Positions 37,096 to 47,155 of a stretch of 64,000 nt of DNA are shown piece by piece; within the stretch, counting starts at the first letter, position 1, and every line of letters starts with the position of its first letter. Below the pieces are notes generated by a model that did not search any database, had not been told where the DNA came from, and worked only from the letters and a program-made list of their open reading frames with translations. Origin of the DNA: Thalassotalea atypica (GTDB lineage: Bacteria > Pseudomonadota > Gammaproteobacteria > Enterobacterales > Alteromonadaceae). Made by a program: the position numbers and the translations under genes. The DNA is taken from the NCBI RefSeq assembly GCF_030295975.1, contig NZ_AP027364.1, positions 1,426,001-1,490,000 of the forward strand. The letters are read 5' to 3'.

Positions 37096-37824
37096 ATGCC
37101 AAACGTTTCTATGCGCGATATGCTTAAAGCGGGTGTCCACTTCGGTCACAAAACTCGTTACTGGAATCCAAAAATGAAATCATACATTTTTGGTGCTCGT
37201 GACAAAGTTCATATCATCAACCTTGAACAAACTGTACCTATGTTCAACGAAGCTCTTGCTTTCATCGGCGGTGTTTCTGCGAAAAAAGGTAAAATCTTGT
37301 TCGTTGGTACTAAACGCGCTGCAAGCGATGCTGTAAGAGATGCTGCAATTAAAGCAGATCAATTCTACGTTAATCACCGTTGGTTAGGTGGTATGTTGAC
37401 TAACTGGAAAACAGTTCGTCAATCAATCAAACGTTTGAAAGAACTAGAAGCTCAAAGCACTGATGGTACTTTTGACGCGCTTACTAAAAAAGAAGCGTTA
37501 ATGCGTACTCGTGAAATGGAAAAGCTTGAAAAAAGCTTAGGTGGTATCAAGAACATGGGCGGCTTACCAGACGCTTTATTCATCATTGATGCTGACCACG
37601 AACACATTGCTGTTAAAGAAGCTAACAACTTAGGTATTCCAGTAGTAGCTGTTGTTGATACTAACTCAAACCCAGATGGTGTTGATTACATCGTACCGGG
37701 TAACGACGATGCAATTCGCGCGGTAACTTTATACCTAGATTCTGCAGCTAACGCTGTATTAGAAGGTCGCGAGAAAAACATCGCTGTACAAGCAGAAAAA
37801 GACGATTTTGTTGAAGCTGAATAA
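37096..37824 (+). CDS. rpsB: 30S ribosomal protein S2
   Basis: The 242-residue structural protein of the small ribosomal subunit, needed for S1 binding. The N-terminus [24 protein letters not shown] and [18 protein letters not shown] are diagnostic. AGAGGAA precedes the ATG. It opens the rpsB-tsf-pyrH-frr cluster and is probably autoregulated through its leader. Confidence 0.98.
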   Translation: MPNVSMRDMLKAGVHFGHKTRYWNPKMKSYIFGARDKVHIINLEQTVPMFNEALAFIGGVSAKKGKILFVGTKRAASDAVRDAAIKADQFYVNHRWLGGMLTNWKTVRQSIKRLKELEAQSTDGTFDALTKKEALMRTREMEKLEKSLGGIKNMGGLPDALFIIDADHEHIAVKEANNLGIPVVAVVDTNSNPDGVDYIVPGNDDAIRAVTLYLDSAANAVLEGREKNIAVQAEKDDFVEAE

Positions 37825-37855
37825 TAGCTGATATAAATACGTTTTATTCTATTGT

Positions 37856-37881
37856 AAATGCGAAGCTTAGGCTTCGCATTT
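37856..37881 (+). terminator. Hairpin between rpsB and tsf, probable partial terminator
   Basis: AAATGCGAAGC (37856-37866), loop TTAG and GCTTCGCATTT (37871-37881) make an 11-bp stem with only three T after it. Such a weak terminator or processing site between rpsB and tsf would reduce, not abolish, read-through. Confidence 0.55.
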
Positions 37882-37917
37882 ACGCATATACATTTATCGA
37901 ATTTGAGGAATTAACTC

Positions 37918-38769
37918 ATGGCAATTACTGCTAAACAAGTTAAAGAACTTCGTGATCGCACTGGCGCGGGCATGATGGATTGTAAAAAAGCTTTGCAAGA
38001 AACTGACGGTGATATCGAGCTAGCTATCGAGAACATGCGTAAGAATGGCCAAGCTAAGGCTGCTAAAAAAGCTGGTAACATCGCAGCTGAAGGCGCAATC
38101 ATCATTAAAGAAAGCAACGGTGTTGCTGTTCTAGTTGAAGTTAACTGTCAAACAGATTTCGTAGCTAAAGATGCTAACTTCTTAGGTTTTGCTAACGAAG
38201 TAGCAGAATCAGCATCTGCAGAAAAAATCTCAATTGCAGATTTACAAGCTAAATTTGAAGAAACACGCGTTGCACTTGTTGCAAAAATTGGTGAAAACAT
38301 CAATGTTCGTCGTGTTGAATACGTTGAAGGCGCGGCATTAGCATCTTACATCCACGGCGGCACTATTGGTGTTGTTGTTGCTGGTGAAGGCGATGCTGAA
38401 GCGCTTAAGCACATTGCTATGCATGTTGCTGCTTCTAAGCCTGAGTACATTACGCCTGATGATGTTCCAGCTGACGTAGTTGAAAAAGAAAAAGGTATCC
38501 AAATCGAAATTGCGATGAATGAAGGCAAGCCTCAAGAAATCGCTGAGAAAATGGTTACTGGCCGTATGAAGAAATTCACAGGTGAAGTTTCTTTAACAGG
38601 TCAACCTTTCATCATGGAACCAAAGAAATCTGTTGGTGATATCTTAAAAGAGAAAGGCTTAACTGTTTCATCTTTTGTTCGCTTAGAAGTGGGCGAAGGT
38701 ATCGAGAAGAAAGAAGAAGATTTCGCTGCTGAAGTAGAAGCACAAATTGCTGCTGCTAAAGGCGAGTAA
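37918..38769 (+). CDS. tsf: Elongation factor Ts
   Basis: Guanine-nucleotide exchange factor for EF-Tu. The N-terminal UBA-like domain [24 protein letters not shown] and the core element TDFVAKD are present. The 283-residue length equals that of the E. coli protein. A ribosome site (GAGGAA) precedes the ATG. It is followed by a strong terminator, so rpsB-tsf forms its own unit. Confidence 0.98.
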   Translation: MAITAKQVKELRDRTGAGMMDCKKALQETDGDIELAIENMRKNGQAKAAKKAGNIAAEGAIIIKESNGVAVLVEVNCQTDFVAKDANFLGFANEVAESASAEKISIADLQAKFEETRVALVAKIGENINVRRVEYVEGAALASYIHGGTIGVVVAGEGDAEALKHIAMHVAASKPEYITPDDVPADVVEKEKGIQIEIAMNEGKPQEIAEKMVTGRMKKFTGEVSLTGQPFIMEPKKSVGDILKEKGLTVSSFVRLEVGEGIEKKEEDFAAEVEAQIAAAKGE

Positions 38770-38834
38770 TTTTATTCACCATAATTGAGTGCCTTGTATA
38801 GACGCTCAGCTATATAGAATGAATGACTTCTTTT

Positions 38835-38860
38835 AAAACCGCTCATTGAGCGGTTTTTTT
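38835..38860 (+). terminator. Terminator after tsf
   Basis: AAAACCGCTC (38835-38844), loop ATT and GAGCGGTTTT (38848-38857) with T residues to 38860 form a textbook rho-independent terminator separating rpsB-tsf from pyrH. Confidence 0.92.
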
Positions 38861-39016
38861 TATGCTTCAATTTCTGAGTATTTAATCTAAATCAATCAAT
38901 AAATAACCAACAAAACAGCTTTTTAAATATTAAGCTTTAGATATCCGACTAAACATATTAAAATGGCCGCGGTCAAATTCGGCTGCGACTAATTTATCTA
39001 CAGGAATCCCGAGCTT

Positions 39017-39757
39017 ATGAGCATCAACCCAAAACCTACTTACCGTCGTATTCTTCTAAAACTTAGTGGTGAAGCGCTAATGGGTGATGAAGGATTTGGT
39101 ATCGATCCCAAAATCCTTGATCGTATGGCCCAAGAAATTAAAGAATTAATTGAAATGGGCATCCAGGTAGGCATCGTGATTGGCGGCGGTAATTTATTCC
39201 GCGGTGCTGGATTAGCAGAAGCTGGTATGAACCGCGTTGTCGGTGACCAAATGGGGATGTTGGCCACAGTAATGAACGGCTTGGCTATGCGCGATGCACT
39301 GCATAGAGCGTTTGTAAACGCCCGCCTAATGTCTGCCATTGACCTTGCCGGTGTTTGTGACAGATATAATTGGGCTGACGCTATAGGTTTATTAAAGTCA
39401 GGCCGTGTGGTAATTTTTAGTGCCGGAACGGGTAACCCTTTCTTTACTACCGATTCTGCAGCGTGTCTTCGTGGCATTGAAATTGAAGCGGACGCTGTAT
39501 TGAAAGCAACGAAAGTGGACGGCATTTACTCAGAAGACCCAGTAAAAAATCCTGAGGCTGAATTGTACAGCCATTTAACATATAGTCAGGTGTTAGAAAA
39601 AGAATTAAAAGTAATGGACTTAGCTGCCTTTACATTAGCAAGAGACCATAGCATGCCTATTCGTGTTTTTAATATGAATAAGCCTGGTGCACTTAAAAGC
39701 GTTGTCATGGGCAACGTTGAAGGCACTATTATTGACCATGCAGAAAATTTAGATTAA
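39017..39757 (+). CDS. pyrH: Uridylate kinase
   Basis: Phosphorylates UMP to UDP with ATP. The 246-residue amino-acid-kinase fold includes [43 protein letters not shown] and [14 protein letters not shown], all diagnostic of bacterial PyrH. It begins the pyrH-frr unit with its own upstream gap of ~155 bases after the tsf terminator. Confidence 0.97.
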   Translation: MSINPKPTYRRILLKLSGEALMGDEGFGIDPKILDRMAQEIKELIEMGIQVGIVIGGGNLFRGAGLAEAGMNRVVGDQMGMLATVMNGLAMRDALHRAFVNARLMSAIDLAGVCDRYNWADAIGLLKSGRVVIFSAGTGNPFFTTDSAACLRGIEIEADAVLKATKVDGIYSEDPVKNPEAELYSHLTYSQVLEKELKVMDLAAFTLARDHSMPIRVFNMNKPGALKSVVMGNVEGTIIDHAENLD

Positions 39758-39782
39758 TTATTTCGAATTAAGGAATATCAAA

Positions 39783-40340
39783 GTGATTGACGATATTAAA
39801 AAAGACGCGCAAGAGCGTATGAGCAAGAGCATTGACTCTCTAAAAACTAACTTAAACAAAGTAAGAACTGGTCGCGCACACCCGTCTTTATTGGATAATG
39901 TGAGTGTTGATTACTACGGTTCACCAACACCTTTAAATCAAGTCGGCAACGTAACCGTACCTGATGCACGTACATTGGCTATTACGGTTTTTGACAAAAG
40001 CATGATCAGCGCGGTAGAAAAGGCCATATTAACATCTGATTTAGGTCTTAACCCGTCTTCTCAAGGCACGTTGATTCGCATTCCGTTACCACCGTTAACG
40101 GAAGAACGTCGTAAAGACTTAGTTAAAGTGGTAAAAGGCGAAGGTGAGAACGCTAAAATTGCGATCCGTAACATTCGTCGCGATGCAAACTCTGATATTA
40201 AATCTCTAAATAAAGAGAAAGACATCAGTGATGATGAGATGCATCAAGCAGAAGATGAAGTTCAAAAAATTACTGACACTTATGTAAAGCAAGTAGATGC
40301 TTTATTAGTTGATAAAGAAGCGGAATTGATGGAAATCTAA
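39783..40340 (+). CDS. frr: Ribosome recycling factor
   Basis: With EF-G splits post-termination ribosomes. The 185 residues, the standard length, contain [20 protein letters not shown] and [19 protein letters not shown]. The GTG start at 39783 is preceded by AAGGA. It lies 25 bases after pyrH and is closed by a terminator-like hairpin. Confidence 0.97.
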   Translation: MIDDIKKDAQERMSKSIDSLKTNLNKVRTGRAHPSLLDNVSVDYYGSPTPLNQVGNVTVPDARTLAITVFDKSMISAVEKAILTSDLGLNPSSQGTLIRIPLPPLTEERRKDLVKVVKGEGENAKIAIRNIRRDANSDIKSLNKEKDISDDEMHQAEDEVQKITDTYVKQVDALLVDKEAELMEI

Positions 40341-40362
40341 GATTTTCATCGCGCAATTTTAG

Positions 40363-40391
40363 ACGCCGTAGATGATACCTACGGCGTTTTT
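40363..40391 (+). terminator. Terminator between frr and uppS
   Basis: ACGCCGTAG (40363-40371), 7-base loop and CTACGGCGT (40379-40387) followed by T to 40391. The ATG at 40372 falls in the loop of this hairpin, which argues against its use as the uppS start. Confidence 0.85.
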
Positions 40392-40407
40392 ATATAGTGG
40401 AACTAAA

Positions 40408-41163
40408 GTGACAGAATCTATTAATACTCAAGAATTAGAGCTAAAAATACCTCAGCATGTTGCTGTTATCATGGACGGTAACGGTCGTTGGGCACAACAA
40501 CGTGGAAAAACACGTGTTGTCGGCCATAAGTCTGGTGTTGATTCTGTGCGTTCAACGGTAACTTATGCGCGCAAGCTTGGGGTCAAGGCGTTAACGCTAT
40601 TCGCTTTTAGTAGCGAGAATTGGCAGCGTCCTCAAGCTGAAGTCTCTGTATTAATGGAGTTATTTATGCTGGTGTTGAACCGAGAGGTTAAGCGTCTTCA
40701 TAAAAATGATATCCGTTTTCAAGTGATCGGTGATGTATCTCGTTTCTCCTCTAAATTACAAGATAAAATTAACACGGCGGAAGCGTTAACCGAACATAAC
40801 ACAGGCATGGTATTGTCTATAGCAGCCAATTATGGCGGTCGTTGGGATATTGCCAATGCCGCAAAAATATTGGCAAGCCAAGTGGCTGATAATTCGATAA
40901 AACTAGAAGAAATAACCGAAAAATCGCTTCACACACATACCTGTTTATCAAACTTACCCGAATTAGATTTATTGATTCGCACCGGCGGTGATCATCGTAT
41001 TAGTAACTTTTTACTATGGCAGGCTGCATATGCGGAACTTTATTTTACTGAAACCTTGTGGCCAGATTTTGATGAGGCGCAATTTAAAGATGCCATCATT
41101 GATTTTACTATGCGTGAGCGTAGATTTGGTAAAACAGGCGAGCAAGTAAAACTAAATGAATAA
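40408..41163 (+). CDS. uppS: (2E,6E)-farnesyl-diphosphate-specific undecaprenyl diphosphate synthase
   Basis: Cis-prenyltransferase that makes the C55 lipid carrier for peptidoglycan and O-antigen. [14 protein letters not shown] holds the catalytic D23, and [28 protein letters not shown] completes the family signature. I start at GTG 40408 (251 residues, E. coli 253) because the upstream ATG at 40372 lies inside the frr terminator loop. The change Gly-Gly-Asp-His-Arg in place of the usual GGExR is a mild variation. Confidence 0.93.
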   Translation: MTESINTQELELKIPQHVAVIMDGNGRWAQQRGKTRVVGHKSGVDSVRSTVTYARKLGVKALTLFAFSSENWQRPQAEVSVLMELFMLVLNREVKRLHKNDIRFQVIGDVSRFSSKLQDKINTAEALTEHNTGMVLSIAANYGGRWDIANAAKILASQVADNSIKLEEITEKSLHTHTCLSNLPELDLLIRTGGDHRISNFLLWQAAYAELYFTETLWPDFDEAQFKDAIIDFTMRERRFGKTGEQVKLNE

Positions 41164-41175
41164 AAGGATAATAGC

Positions 41176-42039
41176 TTGTTAAAGCAAAGAATCTTAACAG
41201 CAGTGGTATTGGCTCCTTTAGCCATTGCTGCAATATTTTACTTACCACTAGCCTATTTTGGCGCACTGCTTTTGGTTATTATGGGGATCGGTGCTTGGGA
41301 GTGGGGGCCATTGATGGGCTTTGCTTCAAATAAAAAACGTTGGTTTTTCGTGTTTGCAAGTGTGGTTTTAATCTCAGGGCTTTGGCAGTTTTTACCTCCT
41401 GAGGATTTGTGGTCTGATGGAAAACTAACTACTCATGCTACCTATGTTTTATGGTTGGCCGTGGCTTGGTGGGCGACATCAGCTATCCTGACTTTATTAT
41501 ATCCGCGCTTTAGTTCATTTTGGTCAAGTCATCGCTCGATCAGAGGCGTGTTTGGTTGGTTGACTCTAATTCCAGCTTGGCTTGCCTTTATGGTGATCCG
41601 AAGCAGTGACTATACAATCGATCCTTATCATGGCGCACAGCTAATCATGTTTCTATTCCTTATGGTTTGGAGTGCTGATATCGGTGCTTATTTTGTCGGA
41701 AAATCTATTGGCAAACATAAACTACTTCCCAATGTAAGCCCAGGTAAAACCCTAGAAGGTTTTGTAGGCGGAGTTATTTCTGCATGTGCACTAATCGGTA
41801 TAGCTGGCAGCATTATTGGCTGGACAAACGAGCAATTTGCAACCGTGCTTATGGTGACAGTTGTCATTACCACCATTTCAGTGTTAGGCGACTTAAACGA
41901 AAGTATGTTTAAACGCCAAGCCGGCGTGAAAGACAGTGGTTCTATTTTACCCGGTCATGGTGGCGTTTTAGATCGTATCGACAGCTTAACAGCAACAGCG
42001 CCCATTTATGCGCTATTTTACGTCTTAATCGGCTGGTAA
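41176..42039 (+). CDS. cdsA: Phosphatidate cytidylyltransferase
   Basis: Makes CDP-diacylglycerol, precursor of all bacterial phospholipids, at the inner membrane. The 287 residues have about eight hydrophobic segments. The C-terminal signature GDLNESMFKRQAGVKDSG through PGHGGVLDRIDSL is intact. The TTG start at 41176 has AAGGA about 8 bases before it; no ATG or GTG competes nearby. It follows uppS by 12 bases. Confidence 0.95.
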   Translation: MLKQRILTAVVLAPLAIAAIFYLPLAYFGALLLVIMGIGAWEWGPLMGFASNKKRWFFVFASVVLISGLWQFLPPEDLWSDGKLTTHATYVLWLAVAWWATSAILTLLYPRFSSFWSSHRSIRGVFGWLTLIPAWLAFMVIRSSDYTIDPYHGAQLIMFLFLMVWSADIGAYFVGKSIGKHKLLPNVSPGKTLEGFVGGVISACALIGIAGSIIGWTNEQFATVLMVTVVITTISVLGDLNESMFKRQAGVKDSGSILPGHGGVLDRIDSLTATAPIYALFYVLIGW

Positions 42040-42041
42040 TA

Positions 42042-43253
42042 ATGAAACAACGCCAATTATGTATTCTTGGAGCAACAGGCTCTATCGGTGAAAGTACGTT
42101 GGATGTCGTTAGCCGTCATCCAGACTTATTCAATGTCGTCGCTTTAAGTGCAAATACAAATGTAGATAAACTCTACAGCATGTGTCAGCAGTTTTTGCCG
42201 AAAGTGGCCGTCATGGCGTGTGCTAAGGCTGCCAATCAATTGGCGATAAAGTTATCGCGATCAGGTTTAGCATCCATCGATGTCAAAAGTGGTGAACAGG
42301 CACTGATCGATATTGCAGCTTCAAGTCATACCGATACGGTCATGGCTGCTATTGTAGGTGCTTCTGGCTTAATGCCTACGCTCGCCGCTGTTAATGCTGG
42401 TAAACGCGTTCTCTTAGCGAATAAAGAAGCGTTAGTGACATCAGGTCAAATATTCCTTGATGCGGTTAAAGCATCTGGCGCTGAATTGCTTCCAATTGAT
42501 AGTGAGCATAATGCTATTTTTCAGTGCTTACCGGACGTTGAACAACAACAGGTAGGATTTTGCCAGCTTAAAGATAATGGTGTTAGTAAAGTGCTTTTAA
42601 CGGGCTCGGGCGGCCCGTTTAGAACAAAAGCTATTGAAGAGCTTTCTTCTGTCACGCCAGAGCAAGCATGCAAACACCCTAATTGGGATATGGGTAGAAA
42701 AATATCGGTCGATTCTGCCACCATGATGAATAAAGGTTTAGAGTTTATTGAAGCCAAATGGTTATTCAATATAGAGCCTGAGCAAATTCAAGTCGTGCTG
42801 CACCCGCAAAGTACAATTCACTCAATGGTACAGTACAAGGATGGCTCAGTGATTGCCCAAATGGGTAACCCAGATATGCGTACACCAATTGCTCATGCCT
42901 TGGCCTACCCTGAACGTATCGATGCAGGTGTGGCGCCATTAGATTTCTTTTCAACCCCCTCGTTTGAATTTCAAGCAGTCGATTTTAAACGTTATCCTAA
43001 TCTTGAATTAGCCATCAGAGCATGTAAATTGGGACAAGCGGCTTGCACGGCGTTGAATGCCGCAAATGAGATAGCCGTAGATGCTTTTTTGAACAAACAG
43101 CTTAAATTTACTGATATTTGCAAAATAAATGAAACTTCTGTGAATAAATTTGTCTCAGAAAAGGTGGGCAATATTGATGATGTCCTTGTGTTGGACAAAA
43201 AGGTAAGGTGTTTTGTGAAACAGTTACTCGATGAATATGAGGTAAATGTGTAG
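42042..43253 (+). CDS. dxr: 1-deoxy-D-xylulose-5-phosphate reductoisomerase
   Basis: Second enzyme of the MEP isoprenoid pathway (also called ispC), NADPH-dependent. The GATGSIGESTLDV dinucleotide fold starts near residue 9. LLPIDSEHNAIFQCL and the LTGSGGPFR and HPNWDMGRKISVDSATMMNKGLE blocks carry the metal and substrate residues. The length is 403. Its stop codon overlaps the rseP start by one base. Confidence 0.97.
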   Translation: MKQRQLCILGATGSIGESTLDVVSRHPDLFNVVALSANTNVDKLYSMCQQFLPKVAVMACAKAANQLAIKLSRSGLASIDVKSGEQALIDIAASSHTDTVMAAIVGASGLMPTLAAVNAGKRVLLANKEALVTSGQIFLDAVKASGAELLPIDSEHNAIFQCLPDVEQQQVGFCQLKDNGVSKVLLTGSGGPFRTKAIEELSSVTPEQACKHPNWDMGRKISVDSATMMNKGLEFIEAKWLFNIEPEQIQVVLHPQSTIHSMVQYKDGSVIAQMGNPDMRTPIAHALAYPERIDAGVAPLDFFSTPSFEFQAVDFKRYPNLELAIRACKLGQAACTALNAANEIAVDAFLNKQLKFTDICKINETSVNKFVSEKVGNIDDVLVLDKKVRCFVKQLLDEYEVNV

Positions 43254-44608
43254 TGTTAGATATGCTGTGGAACTTAGGCTCATTTATTGTTGCCTTGGGT
43301 ATACTAATTACTGTACATGAATATGGTCATTTTTGGGTAGCTCGTAAAAACGGAGTGAAAGTAGAACGATTCTCGGTCGGCTTTGGTACGCCTATTTGGC
43401 GGAAAAAAGATAAATTAGGGACAGAGTTTGTACTTGCGCTAATTCCTTTAGGCGGTTACGTCAAAATGCTCGATGAGCGAGTTGATGATGTTGCTGAATG
43501 CGATAAAGATAAAACCTTTAACGTTAAGAGTGTTTATCAGCGCTTAGCTATTATTGCAGCAGGCCCACTCGCAAATTTTGCCTTTGCAATTGTAGCCTTT
43601 TATCTAATGTTTCTTATTGGTGTACCAAGTATTAAGCCAGTTATTGGAGATATAAAGTCAGGCTCGATTGCTGCTGTTGCTGAGCTTCCAACTAATGCTG
43701 AATTTGTTGAAGTCGCTGGCCTCGATGTAAGAGACTGGCAAGACGTGAACATGGCGTTAATCGGTAAAATTGGTCATGATGAAATCAAGGTGAAGTTAAA
43801 GTTACCTGACAGCCAATTTGTAAAAAGTTATCAATTAAATACAACTGATTGGCAATTTGAGCCTGAAAAAATTTCATCGCTTGAGAGTCTTGGTATTGTG
43901 CCCTTTTCACCAAAAGTGACTAGCGTTATTGCTCGGGTTGAAAAAAATAGCCCAGCAGCAACTTCAGGTTTGCAAGTTGGTGATGAACTGGTCTATATCG
44001 GGGAATATAACACTGCCAATGATTGGGCGAGTTTTTCAGCGAAAATTAAAGAATTTCCAAATCAAGCGATCAACATAGGTATAATTCGAGATAAAGTTGA
44101 ACAAGAGCTGACGGTTACACCCGGTCAACGCAATATCAATAATGAGGTTGTCGGCTATTTAGGCATATCACCGACGTTTGCACCTTGGCCTGATTCATAT
44201 CAAATTGAATTAAGTTACGGTGTTATCGGTAGTATTTCGGAGAGTATAAAACGTACTTGGAACTTAGTTGTTTTAAGTTTTGATATGATAGGGAAGCTGA
44301 TCACAGGTGATGTATCGGTTAAGAATTTAAGTGGTCCTATTTCAATAGCTCAAGGTGCTGGGAACAGTGCAGGGTATGGTTTAGTTTATTTTTTAGGCTT
44401 TTTAGCATTAATTAGCATTAATTTAGGAATAATTAACCTTTTACCTCTACCAGTACTTGATGGCGGACACATACTCTATTACCTTATAGAGCTTTTAACC
44501 GGTAAGCCTGTACCAGAAAAAATACAAGAGTTAGGATTTAGGTTCGGTGCTTTGGCCTTATTGGGGCTAATGAGTATCGCAATCTTCAATGATTTATCCC
44601 GACTTTAA
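43253..44608 (+). CDS. rseP: RIP metalloprotease RseP (site-2 protease)
   Basis: Intramembrane zinc protease that cuts RseA and clears signal-peptide remnants. The zinc motif HEYGH is at 22-26 in the first membrane helix and LPVLDGGH supplies the third ligand near the C-terminus. Two PDZ domains lie between (about 115-310). The GTG start at 43253 overlaps the dxr stop and gives the expected N-terminus MLDMLWNLGSFIVALG. The length of 451 fits E. coli (450). It is directly upstream of bamA. Confidence 0.95.
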   Translation: MLDMLWNLGSFIVALGILITVHEYGHFWVARKNGVKVERFSVGFGTPIWRKKDKLGTEFVLALIPLGGYVKMLDERVDDVAECDKDKTFNVKSVYQRLAIIAAGPLANFAFAIVAFYLMFLIGVPSIKPVIGDIKSGSIAAVAELPTNAEFVEVAGLDVRDWQDVNMALIGKIGHDEIKVKLKLPDSQFVKSYQLNTTDWQFEPEKISSLESLGIVPFSPKVTSVIARVEKNSPAATSGLQVGDELVYIGEYNTANDWASFSAKIKEFPNQAINIGIIRDKVEQELTVTPGQRNINNEVVGYLGISPTFAPWPDSYQIELSYGVIGSISESIKRTWNLVVLSFDMIGKLITGDVSVKNLSGPISIAQGAGNSAGYGLVYFLGFLALISINLGIINLLPLPVLDGGHILYYLIELLTGKPVPEKIQELGFRFGALALLGLMSIAIFNDLSRL

Positions 44609-44635
44609 TAAAAAGAAGTAAATAAAGTTACATTT

Positions 44636-47107
44636 ATGATGATTAAAAAAATAGCCTTAGCAGTCTTAATGGGTGCCATAGGCACTTCTGCCCAAGCGGA
44701 AGACTTTCAAGTAGAAGATATACAAATCAGAGGATTGCAGCGTGTAGCACTAGGTGCAGCATTAACGCATATTCCTTTTAATATTGGCGATACTTTGAAT
44801 GAATTCCGTATTTCACAGTCAATCAAGTCCCTGTATAAGTCAGGTCACTTCAATGACATACAGGTATTTAGAGACGGTCAACGAATCGTTTTTAGAGTAA
44901 AAGAGCGTGAAACTATCAGCGAAATTACCTTTGAGGGGAACAGTGACCTTAAAGATGAGCAACTGACGGAAAGCCTCGATAGCAGTGATATTCGTGTCGG
45001 TGAAACATTAGATAGAACCGTGCTTTCTGGCATAGAAATGGGCTTGGAAGACTTTTATCATAGTGTTGGTAAATATAATGCCAATGTCACAGCAGAAGTG
45101 GCACATTTACCTCGTAATCGTGTTGATTTGAAGTTCAAATTCGATGAAGGTGATGCTGCTGCAATACAACAAATTAACTTAGTAGGTAATGAAATATTTA
45201 CCGACGAAGAAGTGCTAGAACGGATTGAGTTAACTTATGATTCGCCTTGGTGGGATTTTATGGCGCAAGATCGCTATCAAAAACAAACCTTGCAAGGAGA
45301 TATGGAAACGATAGAAAGCTTTTATTTGGATAAAGGTTATTTGCGTTTCAAAATGGACTCGACTCAAGTCTCCATGACGCCTAACAAAGAAGGCGTATAC
45401 ATTGCGCTAAACATCACAGAAGGCGAGCAATATACGGTCAGTGAAGTGGATTTTGTCGGTGATATGGCAGGCTTTGAAAAATCTATTCGTGCGATTAACC
45501 CATTGTCAGCAGATAAACTTTATAATGGTGCAGAAGTCACGTACACAGAAGAAGCGATCAGTAAATTCCTAGGTCGTTTTGGTTATGCTTACCCGAAAGT
45601 GACCACCATTCCTGATATTAATGACGAAGACAAAACGGTAAAACTTACCATTTCTGTTGACCCAGGCAAGCGTATTTACGTTAACCGCGTGAATTTTGAA
45701 GGTAACCATGTTACCGCTGATCGCGTATTACGTCGTGAAATGCGTCAGATGGAAGGCGCTTGGCTTTCAAATAGCTTGGTTGAAGTCTCAAAGGCGCGTT
45801 TAGCAAGACTGCCTTACATTGAAACCGTTGAATTTGAAACGAACCAATTACCGGGTGAAGATGATCTAGTTGACGTTAATTTCGACGTTAAAGAACAGCC
45901 ATCCGGCTCGTTTACTGCGGGTATCGGTTACGGCTCACAAACAAAGTTGAGCCTAAACGCGGGTGTTCAGCAAAATAACTTTTTAGGTACAGGTAACCGT
46001 TTAGCGTTTAATATAAATACCGTCTCTTACTCTCGTTCAGTAAGTGTTTCATATACAGACCCATATTTTACCGTAGATGGGGTGTCACTTGGCGGAACTG
46101 TGTATTACAACGAGTTTGATGCAGGTGATGCAAACTTGGTTGAATATAACAACAAAACTTACGGTGTTGGGTTAAATATTGGTTTCCCGATTAATGAATA
46201 CGTAAGATTAAACTTTGGCTTAGGTTATAAGCACAACGGTATTACCCGATTAGAAACCTATGAGCAAATTCAGCAATTCTACGACATTTATTCAGATCCC
46301 AACGATCCTGATGCCGCATTGAATTTTGAAAGCTTTGATTTGTCGGCATCTATTTCGCGCGTAACATTAAACCGTGGTACGTTCCCAACGGCCGGTTCGC
46401 AGCAAAGTCTAACCTACAAAATGACAACGCCAAATTCTGACGTTAACTACTTCAAAATGAAGCTTGATACTAAGTGGTACTTCCCACTGACAAGAAATCA
46501 AAAGTGGAGCGTATTAACGCGTTTTGAAGCAGGTTACGCTAACGGTTATAGTACTGTTAACGGTAACGATCAAACCTTACCATTTTGGGAAAACTTCCGC
46601 GCAGGTGGCTCAGACTCACTACGTGGTTTTGAGACCAACATTGTAGGTCCTCGAGCGATTTATCGTTTTCCAACATCCGTTCCGGGCACGCCTGATCCGG
46701 TTGGCGACGATGGCGGCTGTTGTTTAGGACCTGATCATGACTTTATTGATATTTCCACACGCTCTGTTGGTGGTAATGCAATTGTCTTGGCTGGGTTAGA
46801 ATTAATTGTTCCAACTCCATTTTTAGATGAGGGTTATAGCAATAGTGTCCGTTCTAGTTTCTTTATTGATGCTGGTAACGTTTGGGACACTGAATTTGAT
46901 CTTGATGATTATCGAGATTTGGCAGAGAATGAGTTTGCAAAAATAGATGATTACTCAGACCCTGGCACTTACCGTAGCTCTGCAGGTTTGTCTGTACAGT
47001 GGCTATCCCCGATGGGACCGATGATTTTTAGCTTTGCAAAAGCATTGAAGAAAGAAGATGGCGATGACACTAGCTTCTTTAGTTTTAACATCGGTAAAAC
47101 ATTTTAA
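44636..47107 (+). CDS. bamA: Outer membrane protein assembly factor BamA
   Basis: Central barrel of the BAM complex that folds outer-membrane proteins. A signal peptide ends after AQA (residue 22). Five POTRA domains follow, to about 420, then a 16-stranded barrel ending in an aromatic residue (NIGKTF). The loop-6 motif is SLRGF, equivalent to the conserved VRGF. Loop 6 carries two adjacent cysteines (GGCCLG) instead of the spaced pair known in E. coli. Its partner BamD is encoded at 61986. The length is 823. Confidence 0.96.
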   Translation: MMIKKIALAVLMGAIGTSAQAEDFQVEDIQIRGLQRVALGAALTHIPFNIGDTLNEFRISQSIKSLYKSGHFNDIQVFRDGQRIVFRVKERETISEITFEGNSDLKDEQLTESLDSSDIRVGETLDRTVLSGIEMGLEDFYHSVGKYNANVTAEVAHLPRNRVDLKFKFDEGDAAAIQQINLVGNEIFTDEEVLERIELTYDSPWWDFMAQDRYQKQTLQGDMETIESFYLDKGYLRFKMDSTQVSMTPNKEGVYIALNITEGEQYTVSEVDFVGDMAGFEKSIRAINPLSADKLYNGAEVTYTEEAISKFLGRFGYAYPKVTTIPDINDEDKTVKLTISVDPGKRIYVNRVNFEGNHVTADRVLRREMRQMEGAWLSNSLVEVSKARLARLPYIETVEFETNQLPGEDDLVDVNFDVKEQPSGSFTAGIGYGSQTKLSLNAGVQQNNFLGTGNRLAFNINTVSYSRSVSVSYTDPYFTVDGVSLGGTVYYNEFDAGDANLVEYNNKTYGVGLNIGFPINEYVRLNFGLGYKHNGITRLETYEQIQQFYDIYSDPNDPDAALNFESFDLSASISRVTLNRGTFPTAGSQQSLTYKMTTPNSDVNYFKMKLDTKWYFPLTRNQKWSVLTRFEAGYANGYSTVNGNDQTLPFWENFRAGGSDSLRGFETNIVGPRAIYRFPTSVPGTPDPVGDDGGCCLGPDHDFIDISTRSVGGNAIVLAGLELIVPTPFLDEGYSNSVRSSFFIDAGNVWDTEFDLDDYRDLAENEFAKIDDYSDPGTYRSSAGLSVQWLSPMGPMIFSFAKALKKEDGDDTSFFSFNIGKTF

Positions 47108-47155
47108 CGATATCAGGGCGTGCTCTGTAAAAAATATAATTATTAGGAGAAAAAG

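Noticed and set aside
39040-39525. 161-codon minus-strand open frame opposite pyrH
   Set aside because: It lies wholly inside the highly conserved pyrH gene, has no ribosome site and its protein is compositionally biased; a shadow frame.
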